This document shows, in pieces, positions 10,720 to 21,892 of a stretch of 64,000 nucleotides of DNA (positions are counted from its first letter, which is position 1; each line of letters opens with the position of its first letter). Below the pieces are notes generated by a model that did not search any database, had not been told where the DNA came from, and was given only the letters and a program-made list of their open reading frames with translations. The stretch lies in NCBI GenBank assembly GCA_026874595.1, contig CM049306.1:52420019-52484018 (forward strand). The letters run 5' to 3'. A program made the position numbers and the translations under genes. Origin of the DNA: Sipunculus nudus. Its lineage: Eukaryota; Annelida; Sipuncula; Golfingiida; Sipunculidae.

Positions 10720-12290
10720 GGTCTCGGTCGGGGTCTCGGATTCCGGTCCTGTAAGTTTCGGTCTTGGTAACGGATAACATGGTGCTGGTCTCGGTCTCAG
10801 ATTCCATGTTATTGGTCTCGATCGTGTTCCATGTTGACCATGATCTTGGTCTCAGATTCCATGGTGCTGGTCTTGGTCTCAGATTCCATGCTGCCAATCT
10901 CGGTTTTGATTCCTGATTATATGGTGCTTGTCTCGATCTTGGTCCCAAATTCCATGGTGCTTATCTCGATCTTGGCAAAAGATTCCATAGTGCCAGTCTC
11001 TACCTTGGTCAAAGATTCCATGGTGCCAGTCTCTACCTTGGTCAAAGATTCCATGGTGCCAGTCTCGGTCTTGGTCTCAGATTCCATGCTGCCTATCTCG
11101 ATCTTGGTCTCAAATCCCATGGTGCTGGTCCCGGTTTCAGATTACATGCTGCAAATCTCGGTTTTGATATCTGATTCCATGCTGCTTGTCTCGTTCTTGG
11201 CCTCAGATTCCATGATGCTAGTCTTGATCTCAGATTCCATGCTACCCATCTCGGTTTTGATCTCTTTTTACATGGTGCCTGTCTCGATCTTGGTCTCAGA
11301 TTCCATGGTGCTGGTCTTGGTCTCAGATTCCATGCTGCCAATCTCGGTTTTGATCTCTTATTCCATGGTGCTTGTCTTGATCTTGGTCTCAGATTCAATG
11401 ATGCTGGTCTTGGTCTCAGATTCCATGCTGCCAATCTCGGTTTTGATTCCTGATTATATGGTGCTTGTCTCGATCTTGGTCCCAAATTCCATGGTGCTTA
11501 TCTCGATCTTGGCAAAAGATTCCATAGTGCCAGTCTCTACCTTGGTCAAAGATTCCATGGTGCCAGTCTCTACCTTGGTCAAAGATTCCATGGTGCCAGT
11601 CTCGGTCTTGGTCTCAGATTCCATGGTGCTTATCTCGATCTTGGCAAAAGATTCCAAAGTGCCAGTCTCTACCTTGGTCAAAGATTCCATGGTGCTTGTC
11701 TTGATCTTGGTCTCAGATTCAATGATGCTGGTCTTGGTCTCAGATTCCATGCTGCCAATCTCGGTTTTGATCTCTGATTCCATGGTGCTTGTCTTGATCT
11801 TGGTCCCAGATTCCTTGATGCTGGTCTTGGTCTCAGATTCTATGCTGTCAATCTCGGTTTTGATCTCAGATTCCGTGGTGCTAGCCTCGATCTTGGTCTC
11901 AGATTCCATGGTGTCGATCTCGGTCTTGTTCTCAGATTCCATGGTGTCGATCTTGGTCTTGGTCAAAGGTTCCATGGTGTCGATCTCGATCTTGGTCTCA
12001 GATTCCATGGTGTCGATCTCGGTCTTGGTCTCAGATTCCATGGTGTCGATCTTGGTCTTGGTCAAAGGTTCCATGGTGCCAGTCTTGGTCTTCATGTCAG
12101 ATTCCGTGCTGCTGGTGTTGGTGTTGGTCTTAGATTCTAGGGTTCTGGTATCGGTCATCATCTCAGATTCCGTGGTACCAGTCTAGATCTTGGTCTCAGT
12201 TTCCATGGTGCCGATCTCTGTCTTTTTTAAAGATTCCATGGTGCCAGTGTTGGTCTTCGTGTCAGATTCCAGGGTGCATTTCATTTGAAG
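10720..12290. repeat. Minisatellite of ~36-nt units, open in several frames on both strands
   Basis: About forty units built on the theme GATTCCATGGTGC..GTCTCGATCTTGGTCTCA. Since the unit is a multiple of three, frames stay open: a 451-codon + frame (10,831-12,186) encodes a hydrophobic VSDSMVLVSIL-type repeat, and the minus strand (12,161-11,454 and others) encodes a hydrophilic ESETKTEIDTM-type repeat. A longer block (10,886-11,090) recurs at 11,423-11,630 with an offset of 537 bp, so larger segments were also duplicated. There is no gene context on the + strand. If anything is coding, the minus strand is the better candidate. Confidence 0.9.
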
Positions 12291-12555
12291 AGAAGAATTT
12301 ATATAGGGTTTTACCTTGTTTTCTTATCCTCATTGCATGTTTGCGATAATAATATTGTTTACACCAGTAAAACTTACTGTTATACCCTCGCTTCACGGTT
12401 ATATTGCAACCTGGCGGCAAATAGTCAGGCAACATTTTTTCTGTTCGAATGAGAGGGAGTTTCTTCAACGATGACGTCCGAAATCTATTCATTAGGACCC
12501 AATTAGGTTTTTGAAAGGCCATGTGACTGGGTGATAGTACCACATTCATATCCAT
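12262..12555 (-). CDS. Hypothetical 97-codon frame ending at the minisatellite
   Basis: A minus-strand ATG frame starting MDMNVVLSPSHMAF. It has a basic, aromatic-rich middle (KRGYNSKFYWCKQYYYRK) and ends as it enters the minisatellite. TTTATATAATGG, a TATA-like word, overlaps the start. One base before its stop codon, another frame continues into the minisatellite's TESETKTE-type repeat, so a single frameshift would fuse the two. I do not recognise a family. It may be chance. Confidence 0.2.
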   Translation of the reverse strand: MDMNVVLSPSHMAFQKPNWVLMNRFRTSSLKKLPLIRTEKMLPDYLPPGCNITVKRGYNSKFYWCKQYYYRKHAMRIRKQGKTLYKFFSSNEMHPGI

Positions 12556-12599
12556 TATATAAAGCAGCCTTATACGTTGTACAGTTCATGTTGACGGTC

Positions 12600-13255
12600 A
12601 AAATGATAATTTCTGTTTCTTCTCGAAAGAAAATAAAAATTGTATTTTCAATTCACCACAATATTAACTAAAAATATATAAATTAAAGGATAGACAACAT
12701 TACATTGATTTCTCTCAATGTTTGAATCATTTCTGAATCAACGCCTGAATAAGGTTACTGCAAAGCCATTTTAAATTTTGACCCTTATGGTGTCAGCTCA
12801 TGAAAAATAGAAACCACTTTTAATTGTTAATCAATATATATTGACTCATTAGGTGGTTAGGAATATTTCATCTTTATCGAAAAAATATTTAGTAATTATT
12901 TGAAAAATTTCTAAGGTATGATGTGTTCTGAGTGATTGCATGTACAAAGATCAAAACTAAAGCGCAAGCCCTCTTCCTTTAGCATTGCTCTGGTTGCTAC
13001 GCTTTGAGAGACCTAACTTATTGAGCCATTTATATGGGTTTTTTTCATGAATAATGAACAAGGCAATTAAAACAATCAAGGAGATTCATTAAAAATCTTC
13101 GCGTGTATTATGTCGGTGAATAAAGAAAGCCGTTCTTAAATATTGGTCTGTCCCAGCTGAGAATAAGTGCATGGGCGTTCCTATGCAAAAACATGATTTT
13201 CGCAGATTTTTTTTAATGCAATTAAATCCACTTGAAATCTAGTTCAATGCCAAGT
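12600..13255. other. No recognised feature
   Basis: AT-rich unique-looking sequence with no long frame and no repeat structure. Confidence 0.4.
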
Positions 13256-13271
13256 AACTCACAACGTTACA

Positions 13272-13523
13272 GTGCTTACTAAATTCATTAACACTGAAAA
13301 GAATATTGATCTCTTACGGACTGATATAACAACTTCCTTGCTGAGCGATCCTACGGTATCCTTGGCGATGTTTCGATGTAAAACTCTAGAACAATGGGAA
13401 AGCGTCGGTAACCAGATCAAAGAGCTTTCACACTTAGGTTCGAGGTTTCTCATCAAGATCGCAACCAACATCGGACGCGATCCGCAATCCCAGTGCCAAC
13501 ACCATCTTATTGAATCTCCTTGA
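13272..13523 (+). pseudogene. Coding-like fragment, function unknown
   Basis: A + frame from 13,272 to the stop at 13,523 reads LTKFINTEKNIDLL..DPTVSLAMFRCKTLEQWESVG, then RFLIKIATNIGRD. Its composition resembles a soluble helical protein better than translated intergenic DNA, and the GC content is locally higher. The first codon is not ATG (it is CTT/TTG type), and the frame is open upstream only briefly. It may be an isolated exon or a gene fragment captured by a mobile element. An antisense frame of similar length overlaps it. No family is recognised. Confidence 0.25.
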
Positions 13524-13529
13524 ACCAAT

Positions 13530-15335
13530 CAAACGACTGGTATGGGCGGACATGGCCACGCGAATAATTATCGCTTATCATGTTGTATACCCCTACGTCA
13601 ACACGATATTTGTTCCGACCGTCACATTGAATTGTTACCAGTTTTTGTTTTCAAAAATGATATTCTTGACATTATGTAGCTCTTTTGATTTCCTCCTATA
13701 ATGCTAACGTGATTCCAATATAAAATAACAATTAGAAAAGAATATAAATCAATGTTATGTAAATAAAAAAGTACTAACTTTATTTTTTTATGGACGGGAC
13801 ATGATGTCATGGACGGGACAAAAATATCTAAAATGTACAAGATTATGGATTTTTTTTCAAAGAGAATAATGCAAACTTCATTTACTGCCATGCAGTATTG
13901 TTTTGTAGACCGACATTTGGCTAAGGACTGTGCAGTATTTGCAATTGGATCCATATAAACTAATCATTTTCATTTATAAGACATCTTGAATAAAACGCAT
14001 TCTTAATATTACAGCAAAATTTAAAAACAAATGCAAACATCCAAGTCTCATGTTCACTTTATTGATGTATTTAAACAAATAGATACAATTTGCATGTTTC
14101 ATGTGGACGAATGTTTTAGTCAAAACCCTTCATCTTTATGTAAAGATAAGGTCCAAAGCAACCATTAAGGAAACAAATTGTGCACGATATATTCAAATCC
14201 CTAAGAACGTTTACACACTCAAACCACACACCATGTTTGTTATGACCACTTCTAGCTGCATTTTTTATCTTATCTAAAAAATCTTCTGAACTCCATGTTT
14301 CTTTCAATCTAATAAAAGATACTATTCTTATGCAAAAACATTCAGACAGACACCCAAATTTAATCTTATGCATGGATTTCTATATTCTCTATAAAACAAA
14401 AACAGTTCGTGTGTATTATCCGAAAAGGAGCAGCCAATATGGAGAGTGGCTGGGTAACAGGGAATATGTACAAAGAATACAATTCATGCTCGCCTGTCCA
14501 AGTCCAGAATGAATCCATTATCCATTACTTACCTGTCAAAACTTGTTACTTAAAATAGAAAGCGTGGGGGACTGAAAAAAAATATAATTATGCCAGAAAA
14601 CTCGAATGAACATCCTGCAGCATCAGATTTACGGCTCTGCAGCTAGACCTAATAATTATTAATAGCAATTTTTTTGTACTCCTTTGTTCTGAACAAATTT
14701 AGTTTTCCTTTTTTTTTTTTTTTTTTTGTTTGTTTTTAGTTTTTCTCTCTGTGCGCTTCCTCTTTCGCTGGTGCGGATTTTTCCCTCAAGAATTTACCTT
14801 CGGTTCAGGTAACTGTTTTTCCCGCACTCAAGCTTCTTTTGCCATCTTTTAAAAAAGTATTGAATGATTTTTCTTTTTTACCTTCTGATTTTGGTCATAA
14901 TACCTGTGTTACTGAAAACTGTTTGTAGACTGCTGCTGTTACAAACACACCATGGACAATATTAAAAGTGTTATCGAAACCTAAAGCACAGCTTGTCCAG
15001 AACAACAAAGAGTTTCTTTATGTCTGAGATCTGACCATCAGTGAACAGAATCACCCAGCGTATACCTTTCCTTTGGCGTGCACTACTACCATTGGATGCG
15101 TTTGCAGCACCATTGGATGCGATCGCACCATTTTCTAGACCATGCCTCATATAACTGTCAGCTAGATTTCTCCGGTGTACTTTGTGCCGTGAATCTCCTT
15201 TCGCTCTTGTCGTGATGTTTCTTATTCCTTATTTGGTGGTTGTCTCTCGGGGCATAAAGAATATCGGTGTCTTCAAATCGTTGGTTCGATTGGGTGGACA
15301 TGGCGTGGAGGTTTGTATTTTGCCTTTTCACCTAT
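13530..15335. other. No recognised gene
   Basis: AT-rich sequence with a T-run at 14,708-14,727. A minus-strand frame of 85 codons (14,116-14,373) is cysteine-rich but matches nothing I know. Confidence 0.35.
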
Positions 15336-15342
15336 TCAGGGG

Positions 15343-15591
15343 CAGATACAGGAATTAAGAATTGAGGGCGGGGGGGGGGGGGGGGGCAGACATTAGAATT
15401 ATTTTGATATTTTAGGTTGTAATCGTGTAGTCTGGGGTAGCTTTAATGCATTATAAAGCAAGACATACGTTGTAACTGTTCTATACACTTGGTCTTTGAT
15501 CTCATTATGTACAGACTGAATAAGTGTAATTAATAGATTGCGAAAAAAAGGGGGCGCGATCCCCCTGCCCCCCCTCCCCAAATCAGCCCCT
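15343..15591. repeat. Short element with CAGGGGC terminal inverted repeats
   Basis: The left end CAGGGGCAGAT (15,344) is mirrored by ATCAGCCCCTG (15,581-15,591). Purine- and pyrimidine-rich runs (G-run at 15,371; C-rich segment near 15,560-15,580) sit just inside each end. CAGGG-type ends suggest a miniature hAT-like element, but I found no convincing 8-bp target duplication. Confidence 0.4.
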
Positions 15592-15599
15592 GCTTTTTC

Positions 15600-18570
15600 C
15601 TCCAAAATGTATCCAGGTGCAGATTTGCGTCTGACTGTTGAACATTTTTGACAACTGCTTTTCAAGGTTTGATAGTTTCTTAAAATTATGGGGATGTTAC
15701 TATAACCAAGACGATCCAATTTAGCAAATCGTCCTGATATAATCATTACGTTCTTAATCAAAGACAGGGCAGGAATTTAGCCGGATGTAGGAAGACTCTT
15801 TCATGACAATTAAGCCAACATTACACTTTTAAAATGTGGGAAGCTTTCTGCTTCACTACCATCCCTCTGTATAATCAATTGTTTTATCTATAAATATCGT
15901 TTTAATCAACCAGCAAGCTATATAATTAATTACAAATCCAGAATATGCCGTCACTTCTAAGATAACAATCATATAAGGCCTCAAACGGTTTCCTTTACAA
16001 GCCATATAAGTATATTTTGTAAAATGTATATTTTGGAACATACGTTGCAAAAATAAATCATAATTAAAAAAGTTTTCTTATACAAACACAACGTTATTTA
16101 GGTACACTGTTCAGATTGGGAAGGCCAAACTTATAATAATCAAATATTAGGCACATATTTTAACAATGGATCGTGCATGGGCTCTGCTGGTTTGGAGCTA
16201 CATAATTTTTTTCTGTTTTATTAATTCTAGCTTTACCAGTTAGCGTATGTGCACACAGAAAAGTCTGTATAGTATTCCAGCTGATAAAACCCGGTACCCC
16301 GGGCTTTTTACTAAGGTTGGGCAGATGAATTAACTGAGAGGAGGAAGGTTGGGTCATTTTTTTAATCAAAAGAAAATATTGAATTTCAGCAGGTTACTCT
16401 CTCAATCAGATATGTACAAATATATTTTAACATTTATGTTGTGGCTCTGTGCTCGTGGCAAGAAATTCATACACCGGTATGTTTATACCTTAATTGAAGA
16501 CCTGGTCAGTGATTTTTATATTTGCGAACCGGAATGGGACTTGGGGGCACTCAGGTTTTCGATGATCTTTGACTGGTTACCATAATTGGACGTTTAAAGA
16601 AAATGTTGATGTGAGAAAGACATGAACGATTAATTAAATGTACGTTTTAAGGCAAGGAAACTGTTCCTAAAGAAAGAAGGGGAAATATGCAAACCTCATC
16701 AGAAGCAGAAGCGGACCAAAAGGGGAGTCCAGGGAGTCCGTCTCGACCGCCCCCCCCCCCCCCCCCCTCTCCGCACCTGGTTATATTGCCATGAAAAACG
16801 CTTCTTGGACAACTCAATTATTTATATCAAGCCTCCGCTGCAGTTTGTTAATACAAAAATCAACACTACCAAATTTATTAATATATTTAATTAACTGAAT
16901 AATATTGTCTTTGATGTACTTAAGGCTATTTCACAGGTAAAGTTTACATGCCATAAAAGGCGCATATATTTTTTTTTGGTTTTCATGTGATGTACTTTCG
17001 TTTTGTCAGAGCATAGTATTTCATATTGTTGGACCTCCTAGTACTATTGTGGATAATGCTGGTCCGTTTCGATATTTAGACGTCTCCGTTCTAGTCCGTT
17101 TTGTTCCGTTCCGGTCCGTTTTGGTCTTGAATTACTGTCAGCTCCGGCCCGTTTTGGTACGTTCTGGTATTAGTTACAACGCTCGCGAACATAATCGACG
17201 TATTTTTCCTGTATATGCCTCGATAAAAACACATCTGCTGCTAATTTTAGATAAAACATCTGACACTGACATCAATTTGAATCTGACCGATCAAATAAAG
17301 GTCTGTAAACATGTATCAAGTTTCTGCCGGTTCTTTTTCATTCAGTATGTAACCATTTTCGACTAATGCCGGTACACTCTGAACAGTTACACTTGATCCG
17401 TTTGGATAAATTGGCTGCGATATATGATGCCCCACCACAAGCTGGCTTGTGCATGCATTATGCACGAAATCATGTGGCTGCCACTGTGCGACAGCGACTC
17501 GATATATAAAGCGAGGCTTATGAAAGCGTAGCTGGTGAAGCTACACATAACAACCTGTTTTTTTTTTTGTTTTTTTTTTGGAGGGGGGGGGGAGATTTTT
17601 CTTGTTGTTTAATGTATTAAGGCTAAACTTATACCTTTTGACGGTATAGCCCGCGCGGCTATATCTTTTTTTTCAGTGCATCCTAAGTATGTCAACCCCC
17701 ACCCCGGTGTAGCAAAATAAATATATTTGTTATACTCATTTAATTTATCATTGGCCTAAATCACCACTTATACTCAGCTGGATTGTATTGGCTGACCAAA
17801 ATTATAACTTTTGGAGAAAGAATGCGAAAAATTAGACGAACAGGTGTGTTAATTGATTGGAACAGAGTTTATATAGATAGAAACAGAGTAGACAGTGTTA
17901 GACCGTTATTTTCTGTATTGAAAACACGTCAGAAAATGTTCAGCTTTAACTCTCTCTGAGACTGACGCTTTTCAGCGTTCTTATAATTGGCGCCACCTGA
18001 ACGGGTCGATTCCAGGTGTTAGATAAGGAGGGGGGTGTCAAACCCATAACTTATTATAAGGACTGATTAAACACCTAAAAAGGTCCCCAGGTCTGAAAAG
18101 GAGGGGGGGGGGGGTGTTCAGGACGCAAAATTTGGTCTTAAACTCCTAAGAAAGGTTACTTCGTATGAAAGGGGGGGGGGGGTGGACCTCCTTGTTACCC
18201 CCCCCCCCCCCCCCCCCCCCCCGATCCGCTTCTGTTGATGGTTTCACATCTTGCAAATAGTAACATTCAATGCATTCGGGAAACTTTCGTTCACTTCCTT
18301 TCCTCTAAAGTAACACATTTCCCCTAAAGCTAGTGAATGATGAAGGAGCCAGGAGAGATGTAAACAACACAAGATAAAACACTACGTGTCGCCTCCACAA
18401 CCCGCCACCTGTAAGCAATCTCCGACGTTTTGATGCAAAGAGTTCATTGAGGTATGATGCAATTTTTCACGGGAATTGACTCAAATGTGAAATTCTGATT
18501 TGTCTCACTTGAAGTTCCTTGGCCGAGAGAGTGGAAACGGTATAACCTTATAACACATAAGGTGCCCCAA
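15600..18570. other. Gene desert with homopolymer runs
   Basis: No gene is recognised. Features are C or G runs of 10-26 bases at 16,750, 17,582, 18,103, 18,171 and 18,199, a T-run near 17,561, and a degenerate array of TCCGTTTTGGT-type words at 17,063-17,165. The latter recalls the GGTCCGG words of the hAT-like element, but no link could be shown. Confidence 0.4.
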
Positions 18571-18629
18571 ATATCGCCCAGGTAGGTCATGTTTGTGGAA
18601 CCCAATACTGTGGCCACATAATGTTTGTA

Positions 18630-18830
18630 AAGGTTAAGGGACATATCGGCCGCCGTTGATATCGGCCGCCGGACTCAAACCAACCATGTCGGCCGCCAGC
18701 GCCCAGCGGCAGGGGCTTTCGGCGCCAGCTCGAGTGAGCCACAAACCGCCACAGACCCTGTCTGGCCAAAGATATTGGCTGCAGTATGAAATGAAGAGCA
18801 CCATATCCGCCGCCGGGCCCATTAATACTA
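18630..18830 (+). repeat. GC-rich repeat, left member of an inverted pair
   Basis: The segment beginning GGGACATATCGGCCGCCGTTG matches, in inverted orientation, the sequence at 25,385-25,560. Shared blocks include CCATGTC-GCCGCCAGCGCC and TTTCGG-CGCCAGCTC. The two copies flank the DIRS retrotransposon at a distance of 6.5 kb. Divergence is considerable. Confidence 0.7.
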
Positions 18831-19456
18831 TAGTCCGTTCCTGTACCCCTGTTCACCTGATTTTTCGCGATTATCTCTACATAAGACAAATTTGGCAAAC
18901 CACATATTTGCACCATTGGCATAAAGAGGCAAAAGCGTAATTTTTGGTACCTTACCTACTCACGATATAAATATTATTTACTCTACAGCCTGGTTGAAAT
19001 GTCTCAAATATATCCGTTCATGGCGTCCCTAATATGCGGCCATTGTTTATCCTCTTTGGATATGGATATGAAGTAATGTGATGTAACAGTGATGCGTGTG
19101 CATGCGGAGAATACAAGTCTTGCTGTAAACAGGGGTCGGTAGCTCTTGATTATTGGTTCCGTGAATGTTGGTGCCTCTTTACTAAGTCACGTCTATTATG
19201 ACGTTATCACTATCCCATGATATGCCCATTTAACAGACTAGTGGCAAGATGTCGCTAAAGAATAGACTAGTTACTCATAAAATGGTTTTAAATTGTTTAC
19301 AGGAAAATTACATAAGGTAGGCTATTATTTCCATAATAGTTAATTATGCTTTTTCCTGTTTCTTCCCCATGGTCAAACAGTTTTGGCGTTCTTTTGTTCA
19401 CAAATAAATAATCGTGAAAAAACAGGTGGACAGGGGTACTGGAACAGACTATAAAA
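18828..19456. repeat. Foldback element (inverted ends, 630 bp)
   Basis: The arm at 18,828-18,885 (TATAGTCCGTTCCTGTACCC, then GTTCACCTG-TTTTTCGCG) is mirrored at 19,405-19,456. The arms are about 50 bp with scattered mismatches around a ~520-bp centre. It is probably a miniature inverted-repeat transposon. Target duplication was not resolved, and the left arm overlaps the end of the GC-rich repeat. Confidence 0.6.
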
Positions 19457-19659
19457 GCAATAAAAGCCTGTAGAACTGAGAATTTTTTTTGGCTCTGTTT
19501 GCCTTTGTCTGCATATAAAAGAACTGAGGGGGACCTTTCATTATAATTAAAAAAAACTTTCATCAAACTTGGAACTTTCAGTGCTGCTAATATTTTACTT
19601 CTGTTCTGCAGTTTCTATCAAGACTATTTTTTTCCCCACAGACAAAGTTATTGCTTTTT

Positions 19660-20010
19660 AATATCAAACCCATGTCGGTGGCGCACATGTCCGGTGTTCC
19701 AACCGCTTCGCTAGAAAAGCAAGCCTCTCTAGCGAGACAGTTCGGTCCGCTTTTTATGTCACCCGTAACACACCCCCTCTTAAGAGCATTCTGCTATCAG
19801 AACAAGACTAATTATCCCAGGAGTCACACTTTGGTTAGCTCATTCCCTGGGCTACAAAGTTTTACCGTCATGTTGGATGAGCTCCCATTTTGTTATGAAG
19901 ACAAATTGTTCAGGGGAATATACTGGGCCAATCCGGGGATTCTAACCCATGTTGATGGTGCACAAGTCCGGCATACTATCTGCTTCGCTAGAAAAGCAAG
20001 GTTAAAAATA
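19660..20010 (+). repeat. Diverged direct repeat around CTTCGCTAGAAAAGCAAG
   Basis: The ~57-bp segment at 19,669-19,725 (CCCATGT..TGG.GCACA.GTCCGG, ending CTTCGCTAGAAAAGCAAG) recurs at 19,948-20,003. A 154-codon + frame (19,651-20,115) spans both copies, but it has no recognisable domain and runs into the DIRS terminal repeat. It is treated as translated repeat DNA rather than a gene. Confidence 0.5.
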
Positions 20011-20055
20011 TTCAGTGCATGTCCCTCAGTAAAATATATGGATAGCTATAAATCT

Positions 20056-20120
20056 AATTCTACCGTCTTATCAGGACCATACGAGATTCCGCGAGATTGC
20101 GTAGCTATCCAATGAGTCAA
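20056..20120 (+). repeat. DIRS left inverted terminal repeat
   Basis: Starts AATTCTACCGTCTTATCAGG and ends at CAATGAGTCAA. It matches the reverse complement of 25,241-25,305 over about 65 bp with several differences. Its outer 44 bp also match, inverted, the first part of the internal complementary region (25,048-25,090) with a single difference. So the internal copy resembles this end more closely than the right repeat does. Confidence 0.92.
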
Positions 20121-20322
20121 ATGCGTAGTTGACCCAGTTTTAAGTCAGACGTATATTTACAGCTTGAGAAGATTTCACGTTCGTTTTGCAAAAATAATCA
20201 CTGAAAAGTGCCAGTATTGCATGCGTGCGGTACAATAGTTCCGAAAGGAACCGCTAGGCACAAATAATTGATCGGTTTCGTGCATGCGTGCACGGGAACC
20301 TGAACATTACGGCTGAGCAGTT

Positions 20323-21887
20323 ATGGCCAGCGGTGGAGAGCTGCTGTCGACCATCTTGTCCGAGATGGACAAGCTGACAGAGACAGACAAGAAAAATGAA
20401 TCGCCTGGGGAATGTAGCCCTGTAAAAGGCACAACATCTCTTGCTAAACCGAACGACAGCACCGGTGCAAGAAATAAACAGAAAGCACGTGCTTCTGCAA
20501 GCAACGAGAAAAACAAACACGTGACGTCACGGGGGATTCTCCAGGCCAGCAAAATGGCGGCCAAGATGGCACACAACAAAGCCAAAACAAATCATCTGTG
20601 AACAGTTTGGGAAGCTCTGCTACCAGAAACGACGGAGAAAAACAGAGATGTGACAGTTCACGACGAACTAAAGAGAAAGACCGTTCGAGGGATAACGGAA
20701 CTAGCCACAGGCGTGAGAAAGAGAAAGCTCACTCCTATCATGCCTCGGGCTCCGCTTCGGGTGATAATTCAAGAAACTCGAGTATCAGCACGCAACAGTG
20801 GAGCATGAAGGAAGATATTAACGCTCTCCGTCAACAGGTCAGTAATTTGGCGGATATGGTGTCGGGGCTTGCGCCAGTTTTGCATGATTTGACTGAATTT
20901 AAACGCAGTTTTGAAGTTAATGAAGCGGAACAGATTATGGAGGAAGGTGAACTGCATGACTCATGCCCAGATACCGTGATGGATCATGATGACGGCGAGG
21001 TTCACCATGCTGTGGAACACAGTGCGGCGGACCCTGGTGATAATTTAGCCTCATGTTCCAGCCACAGCTCAAATGTCAGCCAAGTTCTCGAGGAATTAGC
21101 AAACGACATAAACAAAACGGAAACCTGTGGGCCCCCAGTGCTAGACAAACTTGCAGAGATACTCAATAGCGTATCTCAGAATGGAATGGATGAGGAGAAA
21201 AAAGCTGCAAGAGCAAAACAGTTCGCATGACCAATAAACTGTCAAGGTATGTCACCTGCAAAAATAAACTCAGAAATCTGGTCTGAACTCAAAACAGAAA
21301 CCAAGAACAGAGATTTGAGATTTCAAAAAATGCTGGCAATGCTGTTCAGTGGTTTAACACCTTTTGTGGAGGTGACAAACAAACTGCTTCATTCTCTCCA
21401 GAATAAATCCGGGGAAGAATCTACACTGAAGGCAGAAACTCTTCTCCCAGGACTAACAAGTGGGCTAGCATTGATAACATCAGTGGCTCATGACCTCAAC
21501 ATGAGGAGAAGGGAACTTATAAAGCCAGAACTAAACACACAATTGATGAAAACTCTAGCAGCACCCAGTAATCCAGTTACACAACAACTATTTGGGGATG
21601 AACTGAGCAAAACTGTCAAAGACCTGTCAGAAACTAAAAAACTGACTACTAAAGTGTCAAGACTTGTTACTCGTGGTAAGGGTCCTAGACACTTCCACCC
21701 ATACGCTAACAACCGAGGAAACGGTCCGCATCCTATCAGCAAAGCCCCTTTTTTGGGCCAAAGTCAGGGCAACACCTACCACAGAAAGAATGTTGTCAAC
21801 AACAACTTCAAGAACAGGCCAGGACTGAACAGCCAGTTCCAGTTCAAGAGGCCAGGTCAGAAGCCCTTCCCCAACAACAGAAAATAG
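20323..21887 (+). pseudogene. DIRS gag-like gene, frame-disrupted
   Basis: The ATG at 20,323 opens MASGGELLSTILSEMDKL and continues for 92 codons. A shift of one frame, somewhere around 20,480-20,590, is needed to pass into the next frame. That frame runs past a Ser/Arg/Lys-rich stretch (RRTKEKDRSRDN) to TGA at 21,228-21,230. The same frame resumes without a gap and continues through INSEIWSELKTETKNRDL to TAG at 21,885. The second half shows the conserved DIRS gag core (NSEIW...KNRDLRFQKM) and a basic Gly/Asn/Arg-rich tail probably involved in nucleic acid binding. No zinc knuckle is seen. The stop overlaps the beginning of the polymerase frame. Confidence 0.8.
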
Positions 21888-21892
21888 ACACT

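Noticed and set aside
10831-12186. 451-codon + strand open frame
   Set aside because: It is the translation of a tandem 36-nt repeat whose length is a multiple of three. The hydrophobic repeat has no domain or gene context, and the opposite strand is equally open.
19651-20115. 154-codon + strand frame before the DIRS element
   Set aside because: It spans a diverged direct repeat and runs through the DIRS left terminal repeat. There is no domain, so it is taken as chance translation of repeat DNA.
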